DNA from: an uncultured Psychroserpens sp.
GTDB lineage: Bacteria > Bacteroidota > Bacteroidia > Flavobacteriales > Flavobacteriaceae
Assembly: GCA_947489585.1 (NCBI GenBank)
Contig: CANLEE010000009.1
Location: 1-64,000 of the forward strand
DNA: 64,000 nt
Reading direction: 5' to 3'
Within the stretch, counting starts at the first letter, position 1; every line of letters begins with the position of its first letter. The notes below the pieces were generated by a model. The model was not told where the DNA came from. It ran no database searches and saw only the letters and a program-made list of their open reading frames with translations. Of the stretch, positions 1 through 11,642 are shown piece by piece. A program made the position numbers and the translations under genes.

Positions 1-3000
1 ACCTACCAAATTTGTTTAGATGTAGACCCAACAATATGTGATACAGCCGATGTGACTATCGTAGTTGACCCAAGTATAGTTGCAGAAGATGATGATTTTA
101 GCAGTACAACATTCAATCCTGTTACTGGTGGCACAACAGCAAGTGTGTTTAACGATAATGGTAACGGAACTGATACAGCAGAGGGCTTAGCGGCAACTGA
201 TGGTAACATTTCAGATAATATTAGCATTACTAATGATGGTGGCTTAACAGGTGTTTCAATCAATACCGATGGAACAATCAATGTTCCAGGGAATTCTGCT
301 CCGGGAACTTATACTGTGGAATACCAAATTTGTTTAGATATAAATCCAACAATATGTGATACAGCAGAAGTGACAATTGTAATAGGTGATTGTGATTTCT
401 TCCCTACAAATGATTGTGATGGAGATGGTGTCATTAATTCAGCAGATATATGTGAGGGATTTGATGATAATGCTGATGCAGACGGCGATTTAGTGCCAGA
501 TGGCTGTGATTTAGACGATGATAATGATGGTTTGCTAGATACAGACGAAAGAGGGGTCACTACAAGCGCACCTCCTTTATGTGGTAGCCAAGCAATATTT
601 GATTTTAGTGCAGTTCCTACTGAAGAATCAGGTGATGGTCTTTTAGGTACACTTTTAGAAGGCGAAGTATTTAGATTTGCTAATGTAACCACAGGCACAG
701 ATGCCTTAGTTACTTTAATCCAATTTAACAATGCTAGAGTTGATATATTAGATGATAATTCATCAAACCCAGAGTATTTTAAGCCAGGCTCAAGAATTGA
801 TTATTTAAACCCTGGACAAGAAGGTTGGGTGGAATATAATATTCAATTAGTACAATCAGGAACAACAATTCCTGTGAGTTTCCCTGAAGTCTTTGTTGGA
901 TATAATGATATGGATGGTAATTCTGATTCTAGAGAACGTAACAGAATTCCTTATCCAGTAAGCTATGTTTTGGATAATCCGACTACGTTAGAGATTACTT
1001 CTGAACCTAATTTTTTAGTAGCTACCTCTGGAGATGTTAACTTCCCTGGTTCATCTAACAGTAATCCATTTTTAAATATTACGACTAATTATAATAACTT
1101 TTCAAGTTATACATTTAGATTAGGTGTATTAGCAACAAACCCTTTAACTGATGTTGTACGTTATCACAGTTTGCTTTTTGATTGTGCTACTAATTTTGTT
1201 GATCCTCAAACTACGGACCCTGACACAGATGATGATGGCATACCAGATTACTTAGATACCGATAGTGATGCTGATGGATGTCCAGATGCCTTAGAAGGAG
1301 ATGGAGGATATACTCTAGCTGATTTAGATGCAGATGATAGTTTAGGAGATAATGTTGATGCCAATGGTGTACCACTAGATACTTCCAGTAATTCATTACA
1401 ACAAAATGATATAAGTTCTACCGATCCTACAGTCAGTCAATGTTCTGGAATAAATGTTACTAAGACCAGTAGTTTAGACTTAGGTGCTGATGGCGTTGTA
1501 GGTGTAGGTGATATTATTACCTATACATATACTGTAACTAATACTGGTGATGTAACGTTGTTTGATGTGACTGTTACAGAAAATGCAGCAAACTTTACAG
1601 GAACCGGAACATTACCAACCCCAGTGTATGTAAGTGGAGGAGCCGATATTGATTTAGAAGCTGATTTAGAAGATTTAGCAGTTGGGACAGATACAATTGT
1701 ATACACCGCAACTTATGCAATCACACAAGATGATATTGATGCAGGTATTGTGACGAATCAAGCTATAGCAAGCGGTAGCGATCCAGCAGGTAATGTTATT
1801 ACAGATGATTCTGATGATCCAACTGATCCAACAAGTGATGACGACCCAACCGATACTATTATACCACAAGATCCAGAGTTAAGTATTACTAAAACAAGTA
1901 GTTTAGACTTAGGAGCTGATGGTATTGTAGGTGTAGGTGATATTATTACCTATACGTACACAGTAACAAACACAGGAGATGTAACTATCTTTGATGTGAC
2001 TGTTACAGAAAATGCAGCAAACTTTACAGGAACTGGAACATTACCAACACCAGTGTATGTAAGTGGAGGAGCTGATATTGATTTAGAAGCAGACTTAGAA
2101 GATTTAGCTCCAGGAACTGATACAATAGTATACACCGCAACTTATGCAATCACACAAGATGATATTAATGCAGGAATAGTCACCAATCAAGCAGTTGCTG
2201 AAGGAACCGATCCAGGAGGAAACACAGTTACAGATGATTCTGATGACCCAATCGATACAACAAGTGATGATGATCCAACCGATACTATTATACCGCAAGA
2301 TCCAGAGTTAAGTATAACTAAGACCAGTAGTTTAGACTTAGGAGCTGATGGTATTGTAAGTGTAGGTGATATTATTACCTATACGTACACAGTAACAAAC
2401 ACAGGAGATGTAACCATCTTTGATGTGACTGTTACAGAAAATGCAGCAAACTTTACAGGAACTGGAACATTACCAACACCAGTGTATGTAAGTGGAGGAG
2501 CTGATATTGATTTAGAAGCAGATTTAGAAGACTTAGCCGTTGGAGGAGGAGCAATAATATACACCGCAACTTATGCAATCACACAAGGTGATATTGATGC
2601 AGGAATAGTCACGAATCAAGCAACAGCTTCAGGAACCGATCCAGGAGGAAACACAGTTACAGATGATTCTGATGACCCAACCGATACAACAAGTGATGAT
2701 GATCCAACCGATACTATTATACCGCAAGATCCAGAGTTAAGTATAACTAAAACAAGTAGTTTGGACTTAGGAGCTGATGGTATTGTAGGTGTAGGTGATA
2801 TTATTACGTATACGTACACAGTAACAAACACAGGAGATGTAACCATCTTTGATGTGACAGTTACCGAAAATGCAGCAAATTTTACAGGAACTGGAACATT
2901 ACCAACACCACTGTATGTAAGTGGGGGAGCTGATATTGATTTAGAAGCAGACTTAGAAGATTTAGCCGTTGGAGGAGGAGCAATAATATATACAGCAACT

Positions 3001-6000
3001 TATGCAATCACACAAGATGATATTGATGCAGGAATAGTCACCAATCAAGCAGTTGCTGAAGGATCTGATCCAGGAGGAAACACAGTTACAGATGATTCTG
3101 ATGACCCAACCGATACAACAAGTGATGATGATCCAACCGATACTATTATACCACAAGATCCAGAGTTAAGTATAACTAAGACTAGTAGTTTAGACTTAGG
3201 GGCTGATGGGATTGTAAGTGTAGGTGATATTATTACCTATACGTACACAGTAACAAACACAGGAGATGTAACTATCTTTGATGTGACAGTTACCGAGAAT
3301 GCAGCAAACTTTACAGGAACTGGAACATTACCAACACCAGTGTATGTAAGTGGAGGAGCTGATATTGATTTAGAAGCAGACTTAGAAGACTTAGCCGTTG
3401 GAGGAGGAGCAATAATATATACAGCAACTTATGCAATCACACAAGATGATATTAATGCAGGAATAGTCACGAATCAAGCAGTTGCTGAAGGAACCGATCC
3501 AGGGGGAAGTACTGTTACGGATGATTCTGATGATCCAACCGATACAACAAGTGATGATGATCCAACCGATACTATTATACCGCAAGATCCAGAGTTAAGT
3601 ATAACTAAGACTAGTAGTTTAGACTTAGGAGCTGATGGGATTGTAAGTGTAGGTGATATTATTACCTATACGTACACAGTAACAAACACAGGAGATGTAA
3701 CTATCTTTGATGTGACAGTTACCGAGAATGCAGCAAATTTTACAGGAACTGGAACATTACCAACACCAGTGTATGTAAGTGGGGGAGCTGATATTGATTT
3801 AGAAGCAGACTTAGAAGACTTAGCCGTTGGAGGAGGAGCAATAGTATACACCGCAACTTATGCAATCACACAAGATGATATTAATGCAGGAATAGTCACG
3901 AATCAAGCAGTTGCTGAAGGATCTGATCCAGGAGGAAATACAGTTACAGATGATTCTGATGATCCAACCGATACAACAAGTGATGATGATCCTACCGATA
4001 CAGTGATTCCTAATAATGCTGAGTTAAGTATAACTAAGACTAGTAGTTTAGACTTAGGAGCTGATGGTATTGTAAGTGTAGGTGATGTTATTACCTATAC
4101 GTACACAGTAACAAACACAGGAGATGTAACCATCTTTGATGTGACAGTTACCGAAAATGCAGCAAACTTTACAGGAACCGGAACATTACCAACACCAGTG
4201 TATGTAAGTGGGGGAGCTGATATTGATTTAGAAGCAGACTTAGAAGACTTAGCCGTTGGAGGAGGAGCAATAATATATACAGCAACTTATGCAATCACAC
4301 AAGATGATATTGATGCAGGAATAGTCACCAATCAAGCAGTTGCTGAAGGATCTGATCCAGGAGGAAACACAGTTACAGATGATTCTGATGATCCAATCGA
4401 TACAACAAGTGATGATGATCCAACCGATACTATTATACCGCAAGATCCAGAGTTAAGTATAACTAAAACAAGTAGTTTGGACTTAGGAGCTGATGGTATT
4501 GTAGGTGTAGGTGATATTATTACCTATACGTACACAGTAACAAACACAGGAGATGTAACCATCTTTGATGTGACAGTTACTGAGAATGCAGCAAATTTTA
4601 CAGGAACTGGAACATTACCAACACCAGTGTATGTAAGTGGAGGAGCTGATATTGATTTAGAAGCAGATTTAGAAGACTTAGCCGTTGGAGGAGGAGCAAT
4701 AATATATACAGCAACTTATGCAATCACACAAGATGATATTGATGCAGGAATAGTCACCAATCAAGCAGTTGCTGAAGGATCTGATCCAGGAGGAAACACA
4801 GTTACAGATGATTCTGATGATCCAACCGATACAACAAGTGATGATGATCCAACCGATACAGTGATTCCACAGAACCCAGAAATCAGTATAACTAAGACCA
4901 GTAGTGTTGATTTAGGAGCTGATGGTATTGTAAGTGTAGGTGATATTATTACCTATACGTACACAGTAACAAACACAGGAGATGTAACTATCTTTGATGT
5001 GACAGTTACCGAGAATGCAGCAAATTTTACAGGAACCGGAACATTACCAACACCAGTGTATGTAAGTGGGGGAGCTGATATTGATTTAGAAGCAGACTTA
5101 GAAGATTTAGCTCCAGGAACTGATACAATAATATACACCGCAACTTATGCAATTACACAAGATGATATCGATACAGGGTTTGTAACAAATCAAGCAACAG
5201 CTTCAGGAACCGATCCAGGAGGAAACACAGTTACAGATGATTCTGATGATCCAACAGATATGACAAGTGACGATGATCCAACAATTACTAATTTACCTCA
5301 GGAAGCATCATTAGATGTTGTTAAAATAGCAGACGTATTAGATAATGGAGATGGCGTTGTTGGAGTAGGTGATGTGATTACTTATACCATTACAGTGACT
5401 AATAATGGAAACGTGACATTAGACAATGTAACCATAGTAGATACATTTACTGATGCTAACGGAATTCCTTTAACACTTGATTCAGGACCAACTTATGTAA
5501 GTTCAGATCAAGGTAGTGCCGAAGGTGATTTATTAGTAGGAGAAACAGCAACGTATACGGCCACGTATACAATTACTCAAGATGATGTTGATGCAGGCGG
5601 TGTTATTAATAGTGTTGTAGGCGAAGGAAATGGTCCTGATGGAACAACAACTACCGATACAAGTGATGATGGTGATGATACAGATGGAAATACTGATGAT
5701 GATCCAACAGAAACATTAACAGATTCTGATTTCGAGTTATCGGTTACTAAAGAAGTTGATATCAACCAACCTTTGATTGGGGATGAAGTTACATTTACAA
5801 TTACTGTCGCTAATGAAGGTTTTGTAACTGCAACAGGAGTTATTATTGAAGAAGTGATTCCAAGTGGATATACATTTGTTTCAGCAATTGCTACAGCAGG
5901 TACATATTCTGATTTTGATGGCGAATGGATCGTAGGTCAATTAAACCCAGGTCAAGTTGAAGTGCTTTCTATTACAGTAGAAGTTCTAGGCTTTGGTGAT

Positions 6001-6375
6001 TATTTAAACACAGCAACCATTACTGCTTTTTCAGGAGGTGATGATGGAGACGAGAATAATAATAGTGATTCAGTAGGTGTAACACCTATTTGTTTAACAA
6101 TTTACAATGAGTTCTCTCCAAATGGAGATGGCGTTAATGAATTCTTCGTTATAGATTGTATAGAAACCTTCCCTAATAATAGATTAGAGATTTATAACAG
6201 ATGGGGAAATATTGTTTATGAAACAAGAGGTTATAGAAACGATTGGGATGGCACATCTAATGGAAGAGCTGTCTTAAGCGAAGGTGATAAGCTACCAGTA
6301 GGTACGTATTACTATGTCATCGACTTAGGAGATGGTTCTGAACCGAAAGTTGGATGGTTATACATAAACAGATAA
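1..6375 (+). CDS. Giant T9SS type B cell-surface adhesin with DUF11 repeats (5' end outside window)
   Basis: The reading frame is open from base 1, so the gene is truncated by the window edge; 2124 residues are visible. In order it shows Ig-like segments (residues about 1-125, with a [13 protein letters not shown] motif repeated), an Asp-rich thrombospondin type 3 calcium-binding stretch (about 130-185), a globular region, a second Asp-rich stretch (about 400-435), nine near-identical 143-residue DUF11 units (484-1770), two diverged DUF11 units, and a C-terminal gliding-motility-associated type B sorting domain (from about 2030, motifs [18 protein letters not shown] and WDGT). Type B domains direct export by T9SS and usually keep the protein at the cell surface; adhesion or gliding is the expected role, by inference. 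PorP/SprF and an OmpA-family gene follow at once, the usual pairing for type B cargo. Confidence 0.93.
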   Translation, partial: TYQICLDVDPTICDTADVTIVVDPSIVAEDDDFSSTTFNPVTGGTTASVFNDNGNGTDTAEGLAATDGNISDNISITNDGGLTGVSINTDGTINVPGNSAPGTYTVEYQICLDINPTICDTAEVTIVIGDCDFFPTNDCDGDGVINSADICEGFDDNADADGDLVPDGCDLDDDNDGLLDTDERGVTTSAPPLCGSQAIFDFSAVPTEESGDGLLGTLLEGEVFRFANVTTGTDALVTLIQFNNARVDILDDNSSNPEYFKPGSRIDYLNPGQEGWVEYNIQLVQSGTTIPVSFPEVFVGYNDMDGNSDSRERNRIPYPVSYVLDNPTTLEITSEPNFLVATSGDVNFPGSSNSNPFLNITTNYNNFSSYTFRLGVLATNPLTDVVRYHSLLFDCATNFVDPQTTDPDTDDDGIPDYLDTDSDADGCPDALEGDGGYTLADLDADDSLGDNVDANGVPLDTSSNSLQQNDISSTDPTVSQCSGINVTKTSSLDLGADGVVGVGDIITYTYTVTNTGDVTLFDVTVTENAANFTGTGTLPTPVYVSGGADIDLEADLEDLAVGTDTIVYTATYAITQDDIDAGIVTNQAIASGSDPAGNVITDDSDDPTDPTSDDDPTDTIIPQDPELSITKTSSLDLGADGIVGVGDIITYTYTVTNTGDVTIFDVTVTENAANFTGTGTLPTPVYVSGGADIDLEADLEDLAPGTDTIVYTATYAITQDDINAGIVTNQAVAEGTDPGGNTVTDDSDDPIDTTSDDDPTDTIIPQDPELSITKTSSLDLGADGIVSVGDIITYTYTVTNTGDVTIFDVTVTENAANFTGTGTLPTPVYVSGGADIDLEADLEDLAVGGGAIIYTATYAITQGDIDAGIVTNQATASGTDPGGNTVTDDSDDPTDTTSDDDPTDTIIPQDPELSITKTSSLDLGADGIVGVGDIITYTYTVTNTGDVTIFDVTVTENAANFTGTGTLPTPLYVSGGADIDLEADLEDLAVGGGAIIYTATYAITQDDIDAGIVTNQAVAEGSDPGGNTVTDDSDDPTDTTSDDDPTDTIIPQDPELSITKTSSLDLGADGIVSVGDIITYTYTVTNTGDVTIFDVTVTENAANFTGTGTLPTPVYVSGGADIDLEADLEDLAVGGGAIIYTATYAITQDDINAGIVTNQAVAEGTDPGGSTVTDDSDDPTDTTSDDDPTDTIIPQDPELSITKTSSLDLGADGIVSVGDIITYTYTVTNTGDVTIFDVTVTENAANFTGTGTLPTPVYVSGGADIDLEADLEDLAVGGGAIVYTATYAITQDDINAGIVTNQAVAEGSDPGGNTVTDDSDDPTDTTSDDDPTDTVIPNNAELSITKTSSLDLGADGIVSVGDVITYTYTVTNTGDVTIFDVTVTENAANFTGTGTLPTPVYVSGGADIDLEADLEDLAVGGGAIIYTATYAITQDDIDAGIVTNQAVAEGSDPGGNTVTDDSDDPIDTTSDDDPTDTIIPQDPELSITKTSSLDLGADGIVGVGDIITYTYTVTNTGDVTIFDVTVTENAANFTGTGTLPTPVYVSGGADIDLEADLEDLAVGGGAIIYTATYAITQDDIDAGIVTNQAVAEGSDPGGNTVTDDSDDPTDTTSDDDPTDTVIPQNPEISITKTSSVDLGADGIVSVGDIITYTYTVTNTGDVTIFDVTVTENAANFTGTGTLPTPVYVSGGADIDLEADLEDLAPGTDTIIYTATYAITQDDIDTGFVTNQATASGTDPGGNTVTDDSDDPTDMTSDDDPTITNLPQEASLDVVKIADVLDNGDGVVGVGDVITYTITVTNNGNVTLDNVTIVDTFTDANGIPLTLDSGPTYVSSDQGSAEGDLLVGETATYTATYTITQDDVDAGGVINSVVGEGNGPDGTTTTDTSDDGDDTDGNTDDDPTETLTDSDFELSVTKEVDINQPLIGDEVTFTITVANEGFVTATGVIIEEVIPSGYTFVSAIATAGTYSDFDGEWIVGQLNPGQVEVLSITVEVLGFGDYLNTATITAFSGGDDGDENNNSDSVGVTPICLTIYNEFSPNGDGVNEFFVIDCIETFPNNRLEIYNRWGNIVYETRGYRNDWDGTSNGRAVLSEGDKLPVGTYYYVIDLGDGSEPKVGWLYINR
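1450..5310 (+). repeat. Nine tandem near-identical 429-bp coding repeats (DUF11 units)
   Basis: Each unit encodes 143 residues, beginning with a [IL][NS][VI]TKTSS[LV]DLGADG motif; the phase-equivalent Thr codons of the first two units lie at 1459 and 1888, exactly 429 bp apart, and the spacing holds for all nine. The DNA is nearly identical between units. A few short segments alternate (GTDTI versus GGGAI, GVGD versus SVGD, ASG versus AEG) in a mosaic manner, as expected from unequal crossing-over or gene conversion. A tenth unit (from about 5311) and an eleventh are strongly diverged. Confidence 0.95.
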
Positions 6376-6407
6376 TTTATTAAGGCAAGATTAAAAACGA
6401 TATTAAA

Positions 6408-7337
6408 ATGATACAAAAATCATCATTAGTTAAAGGATTAATACTGTTAGTGTTTTGTGCACTAACGATTAATACTAGTTTTGCGCAGCAAGACCCTCAG
6501 TATACTCAGTATATGTATAATACGATGAGTGTAAACCCTGCTTATGCTGGACAAAGAGAAGTATTAAGTATTACAGGTTTGCATCGTACACAATGGGTTG
6601 GTATTGATGGAGCACCTCAAACACAAACTTTAGGTATCCATGCGCCACTTAGAAACGACAAAATTGGTTTAGGACTTTCTATAGTAAACGATGCGTTAGG
6701 ACCGGCAAACGAAACCTATATTGATGCAAATTTCTCTTATACGATTCGTTTAAATGAATCGCTTACCAAATTATCATTTGGTGCAAAAGCTGGAGCACAT
6801 TTATTGAATACAGATTGGAGTAAAGGTCGTTTTCAAAACCCAGATGCTGTTTTTAGTGAAAATGTAAGTCTAATCTCTCCCACTATTGGAGCAGGAGTAT
6901 ATTTACACAATCGTAAATGGTATGTTGGTTTATCTGTGCCTAATTTCTTGACAACCGAACATTATAACGATTTTCAAGAGTCTGTCGCTAAAGAGCGAAT
7001 GAATTACTACTTAATTGCTGGTTATGTGTTTGATTTAAGTGAAAATACAAAGTTGAAACCTGCAGCCTTGGTTAAAGCCGTTTCTGGAGCTCCAATTATC
7101 GCTGATGTTTCAGCTAACTTTTTATTTAATGATAAGTTTACCTTAGGTGTTGCATATAGATGGGATGATTCAGTAAGTGGTTTAGCAGGCTTTCAAGTCT
7201 CTGATGGTTTATATATAGGCTATTCTTACGATGCAACAACAACTAATTTGAACAACTATAACAGCGGTTCACATGAAATCATGTTACGCTTCGAGTTACA
7301 AAAAGTAGGTAGAATATTATCACCAAGATTCTTCTAA
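6408..7337 (+). CDS. PorP/SprF family T9SS membrane protein
   Basis: A 309-residue outer-membrane beta-barrel protein of the PorP/SprF family. It has a signal peptide (basic start, hydrophobic core, likely cleavage after SFAQ) followed by the family's opening motif DPQYTQYMYN and NPAYAG, then regular amphipathic strands to the C-terminal Phe. SprF-like proteins are needed to export or anchor particular type B cargo proteins, and members are normally encoded directly downstream of their cargo. Here the gene begins 32 bp after the giant adhesin, so it is probably the partner dedicated to it (inference). It lies 4 bp before the OmpA-family gene, which suggests one operon. Confidence 0.92.
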   Translation: MIQKSSLVKGLILLVFCALTINTSFAQQDPQYTQYMYNTMSVNPAYAGQREVLSITGLHRTQWVGIDGAPQTQTLGIHAPLRNDKIGLGLSIVNDALGPANETYIDANFSYTIRLNESLTKLSFGAKAGAHLLNTDWSKGRFQNPDAVFSENVSLISPTIGAGVYLHNRKWYVGLSVPNFLTTEHYNDFQESVAKERMNYYLIAGYVFDLSENTKLKPAALVKAVSGAPIIADVSANFLFNDKFTLGVAYRWDDSVSGLAGFQVSDGLYIGYSYDATTTNLNNYNSGSHEIMLRFELQKVGRILSPRFF

Positions 7338-7341
7338 AAAA

Positions 7342-9321
7342 ATGATTATGAAAACACACAAAATAATATGTATCCTAGCTTTGAGTTTCGTTTTCTCAAT
7401 GGGTTATGCTCAAAAAAGAGGAAAGATAAGACAAGCTGCAAAAGAGTATGATAATCTAGCGTACTTAAAGACGAGTGAGATTCTTTTAGAAGTAGCAGAA
7501 AACGGTTTTAAATCTGTTGACTTACTTCAAAAACTTGCTAATTCTTTCTATTTTAATAACCAAATGGACGAAGCAGCAAAATGGTATGGAGAATTAATGG
7601 CTATGAACGAAGATGTAGATTCTGAATATTATTTCAGATATGCTCAATCGTTAAAGTCTATTGAAAACTATACAGAATCTGACAAATGGATGAAAAAATT
7701 CGCAGAGTCAGACCGAAGTGATTTAAGAGGACGTGCATTTACATCAACAGTAGATTATTTGTCCATGATTGATGAAGCTAGTAGAGAATTTGAAATTGTT
7801 AATATGGATATTAATTCTGAAGTCTCAGATTTCGGAACAACGCAGTATCAAAACCAACTCATCTTTGCATCATCTCGAGGTGGAGGAAAGAAATATAAAT
7901 GGAATGAACAACCGTATTTAGATCTCTTTTCAGCAGAAAAACAAGATGATGGTACCTATAGCAATGTTGAAAAATTAGATAGCAATATCAATTCTAAATT
8001 TCATGAATCTACAGTAGCATTTACGCCTGACGATAATGTAATTTATTTTACACGTAATAATTATTTCAATAAAAAATATAAAAATAGCGAAGATGGTACC
8101 AACCGTTTAAAAGTTTTTAAGGCAACTTTAAACGAAGATGGCAATTGGGATGATATTGAATCTGTACATTTCAATAGTGATGAATACAGTGTAGCACATC
8201 CAGCAATTAATGTGAAAGGAACTAAAATGTATTTTGCTTCAGATATGACAGGTACTTTAGGTAAATCAGATATTTTTGAAGTTGATATCAATGAAGATGG
8301 AACTCTAGGTGAACCAATTAATCTTGGAGCTTCTGTTAACACCGAAGGTCATGAAACTTTTCCTTATGTGAATTCTGATGGGGATTTATATTTCTCTTCT
8401 AACGGATTTGCCGGTTTGGGAGGCTTAGATGTTTTCGTGATTAGAGATTTTGAAAATAAGAGAGAATTAAACCAACCTATGGCTTTGGAAAATGTTGGTC
8501 GACCAATTAATAGTCCGATGGATGATTTTGGATATTATGAAAATATTGGGACTAAAGAAGGCTTCTTCACATCTAATAGAGAAGGCGGAAAAGGCGATGA
8601 TGATATTTATAGCTTTATTATTCCTGAATGTGAGCAAGTTGTTGCTGGTGTCGTAAGAGATCAAGATACTCAAGAATTATTACCTGGAGCAAAAGTAACG
8701 TTGCTAGATGCCGATGGAAATCCTTTAAGTCAACAAACTGTAGGTACAGATGCTAGTTACAAATTTGAAGAATTAGAATGTGAGAAAGAGTATTTAATTC
8801 GTGTAGAAATGGACGAGTTTGCTACAGTTGAAAAACGCTTTACAACACCAAAGAAAAAACAAGATTTAGTTATTGAGTTTGATTTAGAAAGAGATGAAGT
8901 AGAGTTAGAGCCTTGTGCAGATTTAGCTAAGATACTAGATATTCCAATTATCTATTTCGACTTTGATAAATCAAATATTAGAAGAGATGCTGAAGTTGAA
9001 TTGCAAAAAGTGCTTGCAGTACTAAACAAATATCCAACAATGACCATTGATGTTCGTAGTCATACAGATTGTAGAGGACCGGCTTCTTATAATGAAAGTT
9101 TATCTGAACGCAGAGCGCAATCAACACGTCAATATCTAATAAATAATGGTATTGCTTCAGATCGATTAACAGCTAAAGGTTATGGAGAATCTCGCTTAGT
9201 AAACGATTGTGGATGTGAACCTTCAAATGACTCTTCTTGTACTGAAGAAGAACACCAATTAAATAGACGTAGTGAGTTTATTGTTACAAGTATAAATGGT
9301 GAAAAGTGTCCAGAAAACTAA
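7342..9321 (+). CDS. OmpA family protein with TPR, PD40 and carboxypeptidase-regulatory-like domains
   Basis: A 659-residue periplasmic or outer-membrane-associated protein. A signal peptide ends near GYAQ; then come a TPR-like helical region (about 25-130), a PD40/WD40-like beta-propeller (about 150-425, with SSNGF and SNREGG blades), a carboxypeptidase-regulatory-like beta-sandwich (about 430-515) and a C-terminal OmpA peptidoglycan-binding domain (from about 537: YFDFDKSNIR, then HTDCRG and LSERRA). This is the PorE-like architecture that anchors T9SS or gliding components to peptidoglycan. A second in-frame ATG at 7348 directly precedes the signal peptide and is equally possible. It is the last gene of the adhesin-PorP-OmpA operon and is followed by a strong terminator. 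Four Cys near the end (CGCEPSNDSSC) are a lineage feature of unknown role. Confidence 0.92.
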   Translation: MIMKTHKIICILALSFVFSMGYAQKRGKIRQAAKEYDNLAYLKTSEILLEVAENGFKSVDLLQKLANSFYFNNQMDEAAKWYGELMAMNEDVDSEYYFRYAQSLKSIENYTESDKWMKKFAESDRSDLRGRAFTSTVDYLSMIDEASREFEIVNMDINSEVSDFGTTQYQNQLIFASSRGGGKKYKWNEQPYLDLFSAEKQDDGTYSNVEKLDSNINSKFHESTVAFTPDDNVIYFTRNNYFNKKYKNSEDGTNRLKVFKATLNEDGNWDDIESVHFNSDEYSVAHPAINVKGTKMYFASDMTGTLGKSDIFEVDINEDGTLGEPINLGASVNTEGHETFPYVNSDGDLYFSSNGFAGLGGLDVFVIRDFENKRELNQPMALENVGRPINSPMDDFGYYENIGTKEGFFTSNREGGKGDDDIYSFIIPECEQVVAGVVRDQDTQELLPGAKVTLLDADGNPLSQQTVGTDASYKFEELECEKEYLIRVEMDEFATVEKRFTTPKKKQDLVIEFDLERDEVELEPCADLAKILDIPIIYFDFDKSNIRRDAEVELQKVLAVLNKYPTMTIDVRSHTDCRGPASYNESLSERRAQSTRQYLINNGIASDRLTAKGYGESRLVNDCGCEPSNDSSCTEEEHQLNRRSEFIVTSINGEKCPEN

Positions 9322-9354
9322 TCTAGACTTCGTATTACCTATTAAATAAAAGTT

Positions 9355-9385
9355 AAAAGCTGCCTTTTTTAAGGCAGCTTTTTTA
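9355..9385 (+). terminator. Rho-independent terminator after the adhesin operon
   Basis: An 11-bp stem (AAAGCTGCCTT / AAGGCAGCTTT) with a T loop, followed by a T-run, 34 bp after the OmpA-family stop codon. Confidence 0.9.
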
Positions 9386-9428
9386 TTTGTTATGAAAATG
9401 TGGATTTTAGTTGTTATTTTTGTTAGCT

Positions 9429-9953
9429 ATGACAGAAGAGCATGTAATTCTTGTAAACGAAAATAACGAGCAGATTGGTACGATGCCAAAATTAGAAGCT
9501 CATGAAAAAGCAGTGTTGCATCGTGCATTTTCAGTGTTTATCTTTAATGATAATAATGAATTAATGTTGCAGCAACGTGCTAAACATAAATACCATTCTC
9601 CATTGCTGTGGACCAATACCTGTTGTAGTCATCAACGTGTCGGTGAAACAAACATAGAAGCTGGTAAGCGTCGTTTGGAGGAAGAGATGGGTTTTGTTAC
9701 CGAATTAAAAGAAACAATCTCATTTATATACAAAGCACCATTTGATAACGGATTAACCGAACATGAGTTAGATCATGTTATGGTAGGTCGTTTTAATGAA
9801 GAGCCAAACATTAACCCTGACGAGGTAGAAGCTTGGAAATGGATGCCTTTAGATGCTGTTAAGGTTGATATAGAATTACATTCAGAACATTATACCGCAT
9901 GGTTTAAAATCATTTTTGATAAGTTTTACGAACATATAAACATCACAAAGTAA
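9429..9953 (+). CDS. idi: Isopentenyl-diphosphate delta-isomerase, type 1
   Basis: A 174-residue Nudix-fold enzyme that interconverts isopentenyl and dimethylallyl diphosphate in isoprenoid synthesis. The catalytic Cys lies in WTNTCCSH (Cys66) and the Nudix-like Glu-rich helix in AGKRRLEEEMGF. Length and the HRAFSVFIF start are typical of the family. The ATG at 9429 is chosen because the upstream TTG extension would add a hydrophobic hexapeptide not expected in the family. A TATTTTTG -7-like box at 9415-9422 ends only 6 bp before this ATG, so the mRNA may be nearly leaderless, but no good -33 box is seen. The stop overlaps the next start (TAATG), so the two are translationally coupled. Confidence 0.95.
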   Translation: MTEEHVILVNENNEQIGTMPKLEAHEKAVLHRAFSVFIFNDNNELMLQQRAKHKYHSPLLWTNTCCSHQRVGETNIEAGKRRLEEEMGFVTELKETISFIYKAPFDNGLTEHELDHVMVGRFNEEPNINPDEVEAWKWMPLDAVKVDIELHSEHYTAWFKIIFDKFYEHINITK

Positions 9954-10363
9954 TGCGAGTAACAGTACATAGAAAAGCACATTTCAATGCAGCACATCGT
10001 TTGTATCGCAAAGATTGGAGCTTTGAAAAAAATGATGAAATCTTCGGAAAATGTAACAACCCAAACTATCATGGTCATAATTATGAGCTTACCGTAAGTG
10101 TTACTGGAGAAATTGATAAAGATACAGGCTATGTTATAGATATAAAGGTGTTGAAAGATATTATCAAGACTGAAATTGAAGATGCCTTTGACCATAAAAA
10201 TCTTAATGTTGAAGTTCCTGAATTTAAAGACCTCAATCCAACAGTTGAAAACATAGTTGTTGTGATTTATAATAAAATAAAGCCGAAATTAAATAAAGAT
10301 TTTGATCTAGAAATCACTTTATACGAGACTCCTCGTAATTTTGTAACCTATTCAGGATTGTGA
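9953..10363 (+). CDS. 6-pyruvoyl-tetrahydropterin synthase / 6-carboxytetrahydropterin synthase family
   Basis: A 136-residue T-fold enzyme. Zinc ligands His15 (FNAAHRL), His40 and His42 (HGHNY) and the catalytic-type Cys34 (FGKCNNPN) are all present, as is the C-terminal YETPRNF motif that binds the pterin. Bacterial members usually are QueD, making 6-carboxy-5,6,7,8-tetrahydropterin for queuosine, but the CNNPNxHGHNY form also resembles true PTPS, so the exact product cannot be settled here. No other queuosine gene is adjacent. The start overlaps the idi stop by one base, and manA follows immediately. Confidence 0.85.
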   Translation: MRVTVHRKAHFNAAHRLYRKDWSFEKNDEIFGKCNNPNYHGHNYELTVSVTGEIDKDTGYVIDIKVLKDIIKTEIEDAFDHKNLNVEVPEFKDLNPTVENIVVVIYNKIKPKLNKDFDLEITLYETPRNFVTYSGL

Positions 10364-10365
10364 AA

Positions 10366-11331
10366 ATGAAACTATATCCATTAAAATTTCAGCCCATTTT
10401 AAAAGAAAAAATTTGGGGAGGAAACAAATTAAAAGAAATTCTTGGTAAAGCATCTAAGTTGCCTAATGCTGGTGAAAGTTGGGAGATTAGTGATGTAGAA
10501 GGTGATGTTTCTATTGTTGCTAATGGGTTTTTAAAAGGGCAATCACTAAAACAACTTTTGGAAACTTATCAAGCCGAATTATTAGGCGCGTCCCATTATG
10601 AAGTCTTCGGAAATAAATTTCCATTGCTTATCAAATTCATTGACGCCAAAGAAGATTTGTCGATTCAATTACATCCAAATGATGAGTTGGCAGCTAAGCG
10701 ACATAATTCCTTTGGAAAAACAGAAATGTGGTATGTTATGCAAGCCGATAAGGATGCAAATTTAATTGTAGGTTTCAATCAAGAGATGACACCTGAAAAA
10801 TATTTAAAACACCTTGAAAATAAAACACTCACGGAGATTTTAAATTTTGATAAAGTTAAAACGGGAGATACTTATTTTATAGAAGTGGGTAGAGTTCATG
10901 CAATTGGAGCTGGAGTGATGCTGGCTGAAATACAGCAAACGAGTGATATTACTTATAGAGTATATGATTGGGATCGTGTTGATGACAACGGAAATGAAAG
11001 AGATTTGCATAACGATTTAGCAATTGATGCTTTTAATTTTGATATGCCAGACAATTTTAGAATTGATTATCAAATAATGGAAAATAGGTCGAGCAAAATG
11101 GTCAATTGCCCATATTTCACAACACGTATGCTTCATGTCACCGAATCTATTTTGAAGTTAAATACTAAAGATTCATTCTTTATTTATATCTGTGTTGAAG
11201 GTGATGCAATGATAGAAACAGAGAATGCTTCTGAATTTATAAAGCAAGGTGAAACATTATTAATTCCTGCTGCAATTAAGACCTATAAAATAACATCTAG
11301 TAATGCAAAACTATTAGAAGTTTATGTTTAA
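10366..11331 (+). CDS. manA: Mannose-6-phosphate isomerase, class I
   Basis: A cupin metalloenzyme that interconverts mannose 6-phosphate and fructose 6-phosphate, feeding GDP-mannose and surface polysaccharide synthesis. The zinc-site motifs QLHPND, KTEMWYV and VHAIGAG are present. At about 321 residues it is the short bacterial form. The ATG at 10366 is preferred; a GTG at 10360 would overlap the upstream stop. It is the third gene of a tight idi-PTPS-manA cluster, although the three pathways are unrelated. Confidence 0.92.
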   Translation: MKLYPLKFQPILKEKIWGGNKLKEILGKASKLPNAGESWEISDVEGDVSIVANGFLKGQSLKQLLETYQAELLGASHYEVFGNKFPLLIKFIDAKEDLSIQLHPNDELAAKRHNSFGKTEMWYVMQADKDANLIVGFNQEMTPEKYLKHLENKTLTEILNFDKVKTGDTYFIEVGRVHAIGAGVMLAEIQQTSDITYRVYDWDRVDDNGNERDLHNDLAIDAFNFDMPDNFRIDYQIMENRSSKMVNCPYFTTRMLHVTESILKLNTKDSFFIYICVEGDAMIETENASEFIKQGETLLIPAAIKTYKITSSNAKLLEVYV

Positions 11332-11357
11332 TTTTGTAGCAAATAAATTTTAAAATT

Positions 11358-11627
11358 ATGGCAAATATTAGAGACCTAAAAAAAGACATCAATTTTGTTT
11401 TAGGAGATATTATAGAAGCGGTTTATGTTTGGGAGTATAGTAATACAGACAAAGACACAAAAAAGAGTGAAGCAATCATTGATGAAGCAATAGAAACCTT
11501 TGATGAGTTGATTGCTAAAGTTAATGACAAAAGTGTAGAGAATAAAAAAGCACACTTTAAAGCGATTAACAATGAGCTTGAAGAAAAAGGTAGAGCGTTA
11601 ATCGAGAAATTAAATAAATTGAGCTAA
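11358..11627 (+). CDS. Small helical conserved protein of unknown function
   Basis: An 89-residue soluble, highly charged protein (rich in K, E, D and N) predicted to be almost all helix, without a signal peptide, membrane segment or Cys. I do not recognise a named family; such short helical proteins are commonly conserved within Flavobacteriaceae. A TAATTTTG -7-type box (11329-11336) 22 bp before the ATG suggests its own promoter, but no clear -33 element is seen. It lies between manA and the tRNA promoter. Confidence 0.7.
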   Translation: MANIRDLKKDINFVLGDIIEAVYVWEYSNTDKDTKKSEAIIDEAIETFDELIAKVNDKSVENKKAHFKAINNELEEKGRALIEKLNKLS

Positions 11628-11642
11628 TTATTTTTAAGACTA

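Noticed and set aside
1450..5310. Long tandem repeats as a possible CRISPR or satellite array
   Set aside because: The 429-bp units are in frame and encode DUF11 domains; there are no spacers.
309..5765. Many minus-strand open frames of 60-140 codons across the giant adhesin
   Set aside because: They are antisense shadows of the repeated coding sequence, recur with the 429-bp period, and have biased nonsense composition.
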